The notes: generated by a model not told the origin, from the sequence alone. A stretch of 41,152 bases of DNA from an uncultured Collinsella sp. (GCA_937982065.1 CALJMO010000055.1:1-41152), one strand, 5' to 3'; positions 17,186 to 25,507 are shown, counted from the first letter of the stretch. Numbers and translations: made by a program.

Positions 17186-19269
17186 CTAGATACAGAATCC
17201 GGGGATCACGCAGGTTCGCTTGTTTGGCTTTTCCGCAGGCGTGGCGTACGTAAAGACGTCGCCGTCGTGTCCCACGCGATTCATATAGAGTGTGCCTTCG
17301 CTCTCCGATGTGTCAGGACTCGCAGTTCGTTCCCACCAACAGGTGTCCTTGCCCTTCCACTGGCGAACCAACGTCTCGTTCGTGGTATACGGACTCACCT
17401 TGAGCTCGCGGAAGAGCTGGTACTCCTTGCCCTCGCCGTTATAGATGTCGGCCAGGTAGCGAAAGTCCTCGGCAAATGACTCGGGCGGCTGCGCTCCGCA
17501 CAGCTCGACCATGGCGGGCAGCCATAGGGTTGAGGGCAGCTCGCTCAGACACGATGCGCTTCTGGCGGCGCCAACGTTATTCGAGATCTTTTTGACAGAT
17601 TTGATGAGTGCGCGTAACTCGTTGGGCAGCAGCTTAAGGCCGTCGCCGTCGAGCCATTCCCGCAGCTCGCAATCTGCCCAGCCGGCGCTCAACGGTTGGG
17701 CCGCGGCGTCGCGCTCGGCAATGCCGGCGTCGAACATAAACGTTAGCCCTGCCTTGCCCGTACCGTCTAGAAGCTCGTCGTGGCGAATGCCCACAAGCTG
17801 CGCGCCAACCTGCAGCCCGTTGGTGAGCGTGACGCGCTTGGTGCATGGATAGGGGATATGCCCGTTGTCATCGAGCAGATGATAGCGCTTGGCAATCTCG
17901 CGTGCCTCGCTACGGGTCTCGGCGGCCTTAATTTTGAGCGAAATCTCCTGCAGCTGATCCCAGGTGTAGTCGTCAAGTGAACCGCGGATGCCGTCCAGGT
18001 AGTCGGGGATGCCAAAGCCATGGGTTGCCGCCCCGATAACGCCGAGCCCCGCAACGGCCGCGACAACGCCACCGATAATAAAGCGGCGGCGGGTCATGGC
18101 ATCGTGCCGGGCCTGCTCCAAGATCTCTCGTGCGCGCTCGCCGGCGACGTCGACCTTAAGGTGCGTGCCAGAATCGATATCAATCGCGACCTCGTCTCCT
18201 GCGCCTTCGCGGCCCTCGGATTCGGCATCGGTGAGGTATGCCGAGAGCACCTCGAACATCTGCTGTTCGGTGGGACGATCGCACTGCTCGACCGAGATGC
18301 CTTTCATGATGATCTGGACAAGTGCTTTGTCGCCCTCGCAGCGCGGCTCGAGCGGTGCCGGCTTGGTCTTGGTCTTTATGAGGTAGAACGAGCCGGTTGC
18401 CGCGGCACCCGTCGACTCGACATCGAACGGTTTGCGACCGCTGTAGAGCTGGTACAGAATGCTCGAAAGCGCATAGACGTCGATTGCCGGCGAACGGCGA
18501 AGGGCCGCGATGCCTTCGATATCCTGCGTGAGCATCTCGGGCGCGGCGTATGCGGGCGTGGCAAAGCGCCAGATGTCGGCGCGCCGGGTGATTGTGTCAT
18601 CGCCGAGGGCCATGGTCGCGGAACCCATGTCGATGAGACAGGGGTCAAAGGAGCAATCGGCAATCTGCTGCTCGAGCGTTCGGCTGGTGGTACGGAACAT
18701 GATATTGGCGGGCGACAGGTCGCGATGGACGACCGGATTCACGAGCCCCTGGGTCATCAGGAGTGCGCGAAGCACGGCGTTTCCAACGGCGGCTACCATC
18801 TGGGTGGTTAGCCCGCCCGAGACATCGTGCGGAAGCAAGGGCAGCGCCTGCTTGAGCGAGGTACCCTCGACCCACTCCATGAGGATGAGCGGGTCGTCCT
18901 CGCACGATCCATAGCCATAGACGCGCGGAAATCCGCGCAGGTACGAGACAGTGCACAGATGACGGTACTCCTCGAACAGCGCGGCGGTGTTGGCCAGGTG
19001 CGCGGCCGATTGCTCGGCGGAGCGGTCGGGGCTTGGTCGGAAAGGATGGCGTTGTCCTTGAGTAGCTTGACGGCAAAGACCTCGCCGCTCGTGTTGGTCG
19101 CGCGCAGCACGTGTCCGATGTTGCCGTTGTTGCGGTGGGCCGTCTGGAGAATAAGCGTCATAAACCGACGCTTGGCGTCGTCCTCGGCGCTGGGGTCGAC
19201 CGCCACGGCGGTGTCGAACGTGTCAAGACGGATGAGTTTGTCGCCATAGGCGCTATCGGTAGTATCCAT
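17186..19269 (-). pseudogene. Ser/Thr protein kinase with membrane anchor and C-terminal DUF6273-like domain, broken by a one-base frameshift
   Basis: The reading frame opens at an ATG at 19267-19269 (AAGGA 5 nt upstream) and encodes the kinase N-lobe with its ATP-binding lysine (K68 in GEVFAVKLLK). Near codon 80, at the C4 run (GGGG on plus, 19028-19031), the frame is lost. Adding one base restores an uninterrupted 694-residue protein: C-lobe HRDLSPAN catalytic loop (about 182), DMG in place of DFG (about 214), APE-like AAPEML, a 21-residue membrane segment (about 397-417), and a C-terminal region ending CWWERTASP...VIPGFCI that resembles DUF6273. No stops intervene in the second frame. The fragment from the ATG at 18880 lacks the N-lobe and should not be an active kinase. 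It may be a real mutation, a variable tract or a sequencing error. Confidence 0.85.
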
Positions 19270-19301
19270 GGCGTTCCTTTGTCTGGCATGGGTTGCCGCG
19301 C

Positions 19302-19362
19302 GTATACGTGAGCAGTGCGGATATCGGTAAAGTACCATGATAGCCGCACTGCCCACGTATAC
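19302..19362. repeat. 61-bp nested palindrome upstream of the kinase gene
   Basis: 19-bp arms (19302-19320 and 19344-19362) have one mismatch. The outer sequence is GTATACGTG and the inner GCAGTGCGG. The 23-nt centre itself holds GGTA-AAG-TACC. It lies 33 bp before the kinase ATG and may include that gene's promoter or an operator. Confidence 0.8.
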
Positions 19363-19400
19363 CGCTGAGTATTGTCGTTTACGACGCAGAAGGTAGAAGA

Positions 19401-19427
19401 CGAAAGACGGGCGATGACCGTCTTTCG
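19401..19427 (-). terminator. Terminator after the FHA gene
   Basis: CGAAAGACGG (19401-19410) and CCGTCTTTCG (19418-19427) are perfect arms. On the minus strand they are followed by a pyrimidine-rich TCTTCTACCTT. It separates the FHA gene from the kinase. Confidence 0.65.
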
Positions 19428-19440
19428 ATCACCGCCCGCG

Positions 19441-20403
19441 CTAGTCCACAATAACGAGAAACGTTGTATAGAGACCCAGGTGAAGTCTGTCGCTGTTTTC
19501 GATTTCCACGGGGGGATAGACTTTGCCGGGCTCTCGTTGGTCGCGGGGCGGCTCGATTACGATATCGCCGTCGCCTGCACCCGATTCGAGCACCGTGCCG
19601 TTGGTCGATCCAAGGCCCTGGGCGTACCAGTGCTCACCCTCAAGCCAAATGCGAAGATGCTCGCGCGATGCATCGGCGCCCACATCGGTGATGCTGGGCG
19701 AGGTTTTGGGCAAAGAACCAATCACGGTGCCGCGCGGATCGCGTGTGAGGGGATGGATTTGCATGTCGACGCAGTTGTCGGCATGTGTCCTGAGCAGACC
19801 AAGGTTGGGGGCGATGGCGCGCGGCTGCTCCAGGCTGCTCATAAAGCCACGTCCGACGGTAGTTTCGGTGGTGCCAAAGTGCTCGCCCGTCTTGCTGTCG
19901 CAAAAGCGCTCGACGGTGGCCACGCCCTGAACGGGATCGGCGAGCGCCCCCGTTGCCACAAAGAGCATAAGGTAAAGCGTGCTTTTCTCGCGCACGGCAT
20001 TGCCGTCAAAGTTGTCGATGCGATTGAGGGCATTTGCATATAGGCGGCTGTCCAGCTTGTAGCTGGTGAGAGCCGACATCATTTCGTTGGCGGCCGGACC
20101 GCGATAGTGCTCGGCGATTGCCCGATAGGCGGACTCGCCGCCGCCGAGCTTGCTGCAGATTGCCGAGGAAAGGTTGAGCGTGGTGACGGTAAAGTCGCTG
20201 TAGATGGAGGGCGCGCACTGGTCAGGCTTGCGATGGACGATGTAACGGGTGAGATACGAGCGGTTGGAAGAGCATTTCTCGAGCAGGGTACTGCCGAGAT
20301 AAGAGTTTCCATTGATGAGCATTCGGGCGATCTCGAGATGTTTAAGACCGCCGAACGAGCGAATATCGTTATAGAGGACCGAGCAAGGCGTCTCTGCTGC
20401 CAC
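19441..20403 (-). CDS. FHA-domain protein with an unrecognised N-terminal region
   Basis: 320 residues from a GTG at 20403 with AAGGAGGT 5 nt upstream; a TTG ten codons earlier is less likely. The last 90 or so residues form a forkhead-associated phosphothreonine-binding domain, with the key motifs SREHLRIW and GLGSTNGT. The first 230 residues match nothing I recognise; they are soluble and probably helical, with Arg/Lys/Tyr-rich segments (RSYLTRYIVHRKP). The next gene on the same strand is a Ser/Thr kinase, so the FHA domain probably reads kinase output, though a terminator lies between them. A TATAAT on the minus strand (20511-20516) may be its -10 element. Confidence 0.85.
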   Translation of the reverse strand: MAAETPCSVLYNDIRSFGGLKHLEIARMLINGNSYLGSTLLEKCSSNRSYLTRYIVHRKPDQCAPSIYSDFTVTTLNLSSAICSKLGGGESAYRAIAEHYRGPAANEMMSALTSYKLDSRLYANALNRIDNFDGNAVREKSTLYLMLFVATGALADPVQGVATVERFCDSKTGEHFGTTETTVGRGFMSSLEQPRAIAPNLGLLRTHADNCVDMQIHPLTRDPRGTVIGSLPKTSPSITDVGADASREHLRIWLEGEHWYAQGLGSTNGTVLESGAGDGDIVIEPPRDQREPGKVYPPVEIENSDRLHLGLYTTFLVIVD

Positions 20404-20581
20404 GGATACCTCCTTTGATTGCTTCCTAGCCAATATGGCGATAGGAATTAATGGCCCCCGGTGGGCGACGTATTAAATGGCTGCGCAATATATAGCGTAA
20501 CCAAAGCAACATTATAGGCCACATGTTCGAAATTGCAGGAAGACCGAGAGATTTGGTTTGGACTGGACGGAAATCCCCCTC

Positions 20582-20721
20582 TGTCTTGATCTATAACAAT
20601 TAGGACCGATTTTACTCGGTAATTGTTACAGATTGAGACGCTTGTGAACCGTGTCGACCGTTTGTCTCGATCTGTAACACGTAGAGGAAGATTCGCCCTG
20701 TAGATGTTACAGATTGAGACA
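20582..20721. repeat. Cluster E: two 59-bp palindromic elements
   Basis: Units 20582-20640 and 20663-20721, pitch 81 bp, linker 22 bp. The first carries TGTCTTGATCTATAACA (one substitution in the core) and an inner pair ACCGA (20605-20609) / TCGGT (20616-20620). The cluster lies between divergent genes (FHA on minus, helicase on plus). Its linker shares GTGAA...GTCGACCG with the linker of cluster C. The rest of 20404-20991 holds candidate promoters but no gene. Confidence 0.95.
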
Positions 20722-20991
20722 ATCAGCCGGGCCCACCTCGTCCGCCTCGTCATCTGTGGTTTACGTGGGGGCATGCGAAGCACGGGTATACTAACCGGCG
20801 GCGAATCTGCTCCATCGCTTAGAGCTGCTGCGTCTGGACGGCGCGTGATAGGGCTGCCAAAGCGATCGCCAGCGTGCTGAGCAACGTCCTCTCTGTGCGC
20901 ACCTGTTTTTGTATGTATTAGCGCACTACCAAGCACGCCCGCGCGGCCGCATGCCGTGCCCATTGCGCGTGCAGATAAGGAACAACAACAT

Positions 20992-23250
20992 ATGCGTAAT
21001 TCTGTATCCGACGTCACGGACGCCGAGATTCTGGACGAGACCCGCGAGGCCATGACCCAGGCTGCCTTCGATGCCGCCGATGAGGCCAATGCCGCCCAGG
21101 CCGTCGAGTCCGCTACCGAGAGCCTGCCCGCCTTTGACGAGCTGGGCCTCTCCGACGAGATGCTTCGTGCTATCGAGAACCTGGGCTACACGGCGCCCAC
21201 GCCCGTGCAGGCCGGCTCGATCCCCGTAGTGCTCGAGGGCCGTGACCTGCTTGCCGCCGCTCAGACCGGCACCGGCAAGACGGCTGCCTTTTTGCTGCCG
21301 ACCATGAACAATCTGGAGCACATCGCTCCTCCCAAACCCGTGCGCGAGCGCGGCGGCCGCAACCGCCGTCGCGGTGTTAAAAAGCCCGAGGGCAACGGCC
21401 GCGGCCCCGTGATGCTCGTCATCACCCCCACGCGCGAGCTTGCCCAGCAGATCGACGAGGTCGCGAGCAAGATCGCCGACGTCACGGGCCACGTTGCCGT
21501 GACCGTCGTGGGCGGCGTGAGCTACAAGCCGCAAACCGCTGCCCTCAAGTACGGCTGCGACATCCTGGTCGCAACGCCGGGCCGTCTGGTCGATCTGATC
21601 GAGCAGGGTGCCTGCCATCTGGACGAGGTCAAGGTGCTGGTGCTCGACGAGGCCGACCGTATGCTCGACATGGGCTTTTTGCCTGCCGTCCGCCGCATTG
21701 TGCGCGAGACGCCGGCCGAGCGCCAGACGCTGCTGTTCTCGGCGACGCTCGACGAGGAGGCCGTGGGCGAGATCACCGACCTGGTGAGCGACCCGGCACG
21801 CGTGGAGATCGCGCCCGCCACGTCGACCGCCGACACCGTCGACCAGTTTGTGTTCCCGGTGTCCATCGAGGCCAAGAACAACCTGCTGCCCGAGTTCCTC
21901 AAAAAGGAGGGCCCGGAGCGCACTATCGTCTTTATGCGCACCAAGCACCGCGCCGACAGCTGCTGCCGTCGTCTGGAGCGCAAGGGCATCAAGGCCGCCG
22001 CGATTCACGGCAACCGCAGCCAGGCCCAGCGCGAGCGTGCCCTTTCGGCCTTCCGCGACGGTACCGTCGACGTGTTGGTGGCAACCGACGTGCTCGCCCG
22101 CGGCATCGACATCAGCGACGTGCGTTACGTCGTGAACTTTGACGTGCCGGCCGAGCCGACCGACTACATCCACCGTATTGGCCGTACGGGCCGCGCCGGC
22201 GAGCTGGGCTGGGCCATCACGTTTGTGACCGAGCAGGATGTCGATGAGTTCTACGAGATCGAGAAGCTCATGGACAAGACCGCCGACATCTACGAGGCCG
22301 GCGACCTGCATGTGGGCCCCAATCCGCCCGCGGTTGACCCCGAGCGCGATCCTGCGGCCTTTAAGGTGAAGAAGAAGACCAAGCGCGGCAAGTCCAAGAG
22401 CAAGAAGAAGCTTGAGCAGGCGCGTCGCGACGGCAAGCGCAACGGCGACGATTACGGTGATGTGGCCGGTCGTTCCAACCGCGGTCGAGACGAGCGTCGC
22501 GGCGACGGTGAGCGTCCGAGCCGTCCCAAGCGCGGCGGCAAGACCCGCGTGCGCGAGGGCGTTCAGGCTCGCGTGGACGAGGCTGTGGAGAGCGTGGCCC
22601 GCGAGGTGGCTGCCGAGGAGCGCGGCGGTGCTGGTGTCGTTGAGCAGGCCCCGCGCGGCAACCGTGCCGAGCGCCGTGCCAAGCAGTTCCAGGGCGAGGC
22701 ACACCGCCGTCGTCGTGAGGACGAGGACCGCGGCGGTCGTCGCCGTGTTGAGCGCGAGGACGAGGGCCGTGGCTCGCGTGGCGGCAAGCGTGGTTCGGGC
22801 GATCGTCGTCGTTCCGGTCGCGATGGCGAGCGCGGCGGCCGTGATGAGCGCCGTGGCGGCGAGGGCCGCGATTCGCGTGGCGAGCGTGGTACTCGCGGCG
22901 GCGAGTCCCGTGGCGGCAAGCGCTTTGATGAGCGCGGTGGCCGTGGCGGCGAGCATCGCGAGGGCACTCGTGGCAATGGCAGCCGCGGCGGTGCTGGCCG
23001 CTCTAACGAGTCGCGCGATCGCCGCGATCCGCGTGCCAGCCGCGATCGTCGCGATGACTGGCGCAACTACGACGATACCCGCGAGGAGCGTCGTGGCGGC
23101 TATCGTGGCGGGCGTGGCGGCAACCAGGCCGGCTCCCGCGGCGGCCGTGCCGGCGGTCGCGATAATCGTGGTAGCTATGGCAATAGTCGTGGCGGCAAGC
23201 GCGGCGGCAGCTCCCGTCGCCCCGGTGACGGCGGCGGCAAGCGCAAGTAA
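20992..23250 (+). CDS. DEAD-box RNA helicase with long Arg/Gly-rich tail
   Basis: ATP-dependent RNA helicase for ribosome assembly, RNA decay or cold adaptation (family roles). The core covers about residues 40-450: Q-motif region (FDELGLSDEMLRAIENLGY), Walker A AQTGTGKTAA, PTRELAQQ, DEAD in VLDEADRMLDMGF, SAT, TIVFMRTKHRAD, and HRIGRTGRAGE. A roughly 300-residue low-complexity tail follows, rich in Arg, Gly, Asp and Glu with many RGG-like steps, ending GGKRK; it should bind RNA and may promote phase separation. The ATG at 20992 is preceded by AAGGA at a long spacing; a GTG 12 codons upstream is possible. A strong terminator follows. Confidence 0.93.
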   Translation: MRNSVSDVTDAEILDETREAMTQAAFDAADEANAAQAVESATESLPAFDELGLSDEMLRAIENLGYTAPTPVQAGSIPVVLEGRDLLAAAQTGTGKTAAFLLPTMNNLEHIAPPKPVRERGGRNRRRGVKKPEGNGRGPVMLVITPTRELAQQIDEVASKIADVTGHVAVTVVGGVSYKPQTAALKYGCDILVATPGRLVDLIEQGACHLDEVKVLVLDEADRMLDMGFLPAVRRIVRETPAERQTLLFSATLDEEAVGEITDLVSDPARVEIAPATSTADTVDQFVFPVSIEAKNNLLPEFLKKEGPERTIVFMRTKHRADSCCRRLERKGIKAAAIHGNRSQAQRERALSAFRDGTVDVLVATDVLARGIDISDVRYVVNFDVPAEPTDYIHRIGRTGRAGELGWAITFVTEQDVDEFYEIEKLMDKTADIYEAGDLHVGPNPPAVDPERDPAAFKVKKKTKRGKSKSKKKLEQARRDGKRNGDDYGDVAGRSNRGRDERRGDGERPSRPKRGGKTRVREGVQARVDEAVESVAREVAAEERGGAGVVEQAPRGNRAERRAKQFQGEAHRRRREDEDRGGRRRVEREDEGRGSRGGKRGSGDRRRSGRDGERGGRDERRGGEGRDSRGERGTRGGESRGGKRFDERGGRGGEHREGTRGNGSRGGAGRSNESRDRRDPRASRDRRDDWRNYDDTREERRGGYRGGRGGNQAGSRGGRAGGRDNRGSYGNSRGGKRGGSSRRPGDGGGKRK

Positions 23251-23282
23251 CATACGCATCGCCCGCTAGAGCGAGGTGAACC

Positions 23283-23317
23283 AAGGGCCCCGAGCAACTA
23301 CGCTCGGGGCCCTTTTT
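23283..23317 (+). terminator. Strong intrinsic terminator after the helicase
   Basis: AAGGGCCCCGAGC (23283-23295) pairs with GCTCGGGGCCCTT (23302-23314) and runs into TTTTT. Confidence 0.95.
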
Positions 23318-23426
23318 GTTTGCCGTATCCGATCGCTAGTTCAAATGTGATTTCCTCGGGAATGCATCTAGAGGATGCCGTGGGCCTGTTTCCTACCATG
23401 CGGCAATGGGTCCCATGGGGTGCGCC

Positions 23427-23659
23427 GTGCATTTTTTGGAGTATTCTGCAGTTCGAGTTGTCTGCATATGATTTGACGTCGCCAACGGTGGCTTTCGGAT
23501 ATCCCTAGCGAGCGTTCTGAGTCAGATTTCGTCGTTTTCCGGAGCAGGGGCGCGTCATTCTCGCCATGTCGGAACCCAAAATGACGCAGCGCCCTAAAGG
23601 TTTGCCCGCTCGGGGTATTGCTGGCGCGGTCACGTTGCAGAATACTCCGTTTTTTGCAC
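23427..23659. other. Intergenic segment bounded by a long-range inverted repeat
   Basis: The 25-bp ends 23427-23451 and 23635-23659 are inverted copies sharing GGAGTATTCTGCA and an outer GTGCA. Between them another inverted pair is centred near 23571 (GGGCGCGTCATT at 23548-23559 against AATGACGCAGCGCCC at 23580-23594). No convincing coding frame is seen. The layout recalls a small non-autonomous inverted-repeat element. The rest of 23251-23871 is a terminator, an AT-rich stretch (23700-23740) and the 23761 palindrome. Confidence 0.5.
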
Positions 23660-23760
23660 GGGCCAGGATGGGGTACCTCGGGAGAACACGGCGGTATCCC
23701 GTAAATATATACAATCTGTACCGTAATTTATACAAAACGAAGAGGTAGACAGCGTAGGGT

Positions 23761-23814
23761 TGGTGCATTGGGGTGCTTGATGCACCAAAATGGGGATCCC
23801 ACGTGCCGTATACT
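23761..23814 (+). promoter_or_regulatory. Palindrome and -10 element upstream of the flavodoxin/ferredoxin gene
   Basis: TGGTGCAT (23761-23768) and ATGCACCA (23780-23787) form a perfect inverted pair, followed by TATACT (23809-23814). The 13 bp TGGTGCATTGGGG is the reverse complement of the end of the 47-bp repeat copy at 24698-24710, so this may be a repeat fragment rather than an operator. Confidence 0.45.
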
Positions 23815-23871
23815 CTGGCTGGATGTGAAAACGGCTTGACGCGTTGCCAGACGTAGGGGGAGGGTGTCTCG

Positions 23872-24633
23872 ATGAGCGTATTCGAAATTGTGTTTAGTCC
23901 GACGGGTGGAACGCAGAAGGTGTCTGGCCTTGTGGCCGGGGCACTGGACAAGAATACCGTTACCGTCGATCTGACCGATAGCGGGCTAGATTTCAGCGCT
24001 GTCTCGATGACTGAGGACGACGTGGCCGTAATCTCTGTGCCGGCGTATGCCGGTAGAATCCCGGCTGTGGTGGCTGACCGGTTGGGCATGGTTCACGGCA
24101 ACGGAGCGCGGGCCGTTCTGGTGTGCGTCTACGGAAACCGCGCGTTTGAGGACACGCTCGTAGAGCTGGAGGACGTTGCGAAGCATGCGGGATTCCGGGT
24201 GATCGCGGCAGTTGCGGCCATTGCAGAACATTCCATTGCGCGACAGTTTGCTGCCGGTCGTCCGGATGCGCAGGATGCGGCGCAGCTTGCTGAGTTTGCT
24301 CAGCAAATTCAGCAAAAGCTGTTGGCTGAGGATGCGTCCGAGCCCTCTATCCCCGGCAATCGTCCTTATAAACAAGCTGGAGGTCACCGCATGGCGCCCG
24401 AGGCAACAGAGGATTGCGTCTCCTGCGGTGCATGCGCCGCGGCGTGCCCCGTTTGTGCTATCGACAAGGGTGACCCCAAACGAGCAGCTGGCGAGGCGTG
24501 CATCTCCTGCATGCGCTGCATCGCCGTATGTCCGCGAGGTGCTCGCAAGCTTGATTCCAGCAAACTATCCGCTGTTTCCCAGATGCTGAGCAAGGTTTGC
24601 GTCGTGCGGAAGGAATGCGAGCTCTTCATCTAG
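23872..24633 (+). CDS. Flavodoxin-like and 2x[4Fe-4S] ferredoxin protein (EFR1 type)
   Basis: 253-residue cytosolic electron carrier. The N-terminal flavodoxin-like domain opens with the FMN phosphate loop FSPTGGTQKV (near residues 8-17) and continues with VISVPAYAGRIP. A variable linker (about 145-175) leads to two [4Fe-4S] motifs: CVSCGACAAACP and CISCMRCIAVCP. This domain order matches the EFR1 family of fermentative anaerobes; the partner is not known. GGGGGAGGG lies about 9 nt upstream of the ATG. Codon use is less GC-extreme than in neighbouring blocks. It is followed by the 47-bp repeat rather than a clear terminator. Confidence 0.88.
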   Translation: MSVFEIVFSPTGGTQKVSGLVAGALDKNTVTVDLTDSGLDFSAVSMTEDDVAVISVPAYAGRIPAVVADRLGMVHGNGARAVLVCVYGNRAFEDTLVELEDVAKHAGFRVIAAVAAIAEHSIARQFAAGRPDAQDAAQLAEFAQQIQQKLLAEDASEPSIPGNRPYKQAGGHRMAPEATEDCVSCGACAAACPVCAIDKGDPKRAAGEACISCMRCIAVCPRGARKLDSSKLSAVSQMLSKVCVVRKECELFI

Positions 24634-24654
24634 CGCATACGAAATTGGCGCAAT

Positions 24655-24701
24655 GGGGCCAGGTTAATCTGCACCGACCTGGTGCAAACAAACCTGTCCC
24701 C
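24655..24701. repeat. 47-bp palindromic repeat, copy 2
   Basis: Outer arms GGGGCCAGGT (24655-24664) and ACCTGTCCCC (24692-24701) with inner TGCACC/GGTGCA. It has the same length and order as copy 1 (13593-13639), and both continue with AATGCAC. Confidence 0.85.
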
Positions 24702-24731
24702 AATGCACCAGAGCAAGGAGTGTCCCCGGGT

Positions 24732-24763
24732 GCCGGCAGAAAAGGAACGTCCCTAAGTACCGC
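24732..24763. repeat. Half copy of the GTCCC palindrome found whole at 36232-36289
   Basis: GCCGGCAG, then AAGGAACGTCCCTAAGTACC, matches 36258-36289 at most positions. The opposite arm is absent here. Confidence 0.6.
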
Positions 24764-24839
24764 ATAAATACCGTTTATCGGAGAAAAAATACCGTTCGCC
24801 GGTCATAATGATTGTTCCGGCTTTGGGCTTGTCTACAAT
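24758..24839 (+). promoter_or_regulatory. PTS operon promoter with helically phased TACCG repeats
   Basis: TTGTTC (24812-24817) and TACAAT (24834-24839) are 16 bp apart. Just upstream, TACCG occurs at 24758, 24769 and 24790, spaced 11 and 21 bp (one and two helical turns). The last two belong to 14-bp direct repeats, ATACCGTTTATCGG (24768-24781) and ATACCGTTCGCCGG (24789-24802). The position suits an activator or catabolite regulator. Confidence 0.5.
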
Positions 24840-24861
24840 AACCCCCGTAAAAGAAATGCGG

Positions 24862-24951
24862 AAGGTTACCGAGTCCCCTCGGACGTGGGCCTAACCAAAG
24901 TCTTTGATCGCGAGCGTCTCAATGGGCGCATTCGATTGATTTTGGTTGGGC
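24862..24951 (+). promoter_or_regulatory. Candidate RAT antiterminator and overlapping terminator in the PTS leader
   Basis: One fold pairs GGTTA (24864-24868) with TAACC (24892-24896) and CCGAG (24869-24873) with CTCGG (24878-24882), leaving an asymmetric 3' bulge as in LicT-type RATs. The alternative pairs GCCTAACCAAA (24889-24899) with TTTGGTTGGGC (24941-24951), followed by a modest U-rich TATATTTAT. Both folds need 24892-24896, so they exclude each other. The operon encodes a matching antiterminator protein. The primary sequence is only loosely like the known RAT consensus. Confidence 0.5.
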
Positions 24952-24976
24952 TATATTTATGAAGGGACATGTCACC

Positions 24977-25489
24977 ATGGGTTTCTTTTCTCGCCTAATG
25001 GGTGGCTCGGATAAGCAGACGACTGCGGCTTCCGAGTTCGAAATCCTCGCTCCCGTTTCCGGCGAGCTTGTTCATCTAGAAAATACCAATGACCCCGCTT
25101 TTAGCAGCCGTGCAGTGGGCGATGGCGTTGCCGTGGTTCCCCAAGAGGGAACGGTGTGCGCTCCTGTTTCCGGCACCGTCGCGGCGCTGTTTCCGACTGA
25201 GCACGCGCTGGGCATCATGTCCGACGACAGCTCTGCTCAGGTGATGCTGCATATCGGAATCGACACTGTTAAACTTGAGGGCAAGGGCTTCCATGCGCTT
25301 GTTGCCCAGGGTGATCACGTTGACGCGGGCCAGCCCCTCGTCGAGGTCGATTTCGACGTGGTCCGCGCCGCCGGCTTCGATCCCACGGTCTTCGTTATCG
25401 TGTGCGAGCGCTCGGAGAACTCGACTCTTCGTGAGCATGCTTCCGGCCCTGTTGCTGTTAAAGAGCCTGTCGTCTGGCTTTCCGAGTAA
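24977..25489 (+). CDS. PTS glucose-family EIIA component
   Basis: 170-residue cytosolic phosphocarrier of the Crr/EIIA-Glc type, passing phosphate from HPr to the EIIB domain encoded two genes downstream. It opens MGFFSRLMGG like other EIIA-Glc proteins. It has the APVSGELV lipoyl-like fold start, the supporting histidine H76 (PTEHALGI) and the phosphorylated H92 (MLHIGIDTVKLEGKGF). The start at 24977 fits the family and follows GAAGGGA; an in-frame ATG six codons earlier is possible. It is the first gene of the operon. Confidence 0.93.
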   Translation: MGFFSRLMGGSDKQTTAASEFEILAPVSGELVHLENTNDPAFSSRAVGDGVAVVPQEGTVCAPVSGTVAALFPTEHALGIMSDDSSAQVMLHIGIDTVKLEGKGFHALVAQGDHVDAGQPLVEVDFDVVRAAGFDPTVFVIVCERSENSTLREHASGPVAVKEPVVWLSE

Positions 25490-25507
25490 ATTCTTGTGGT
25501 GGGTACC

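Noticed and set aside
20926..23259. 777-codon open frame antisense to the helicase
   Set aside because: Ala/Leu/Gly-rich translation of the antisense of an Arg/Gly-coding tract; the plus-strand helicase is unmistakable.
23505..24089. Possible minus-strand gene upstream of and overlapping the flavodoxin/ferredoxin gene
   Set aside because: It overlaps a clear gene antisense, and its translation shows no domain or coding bias.
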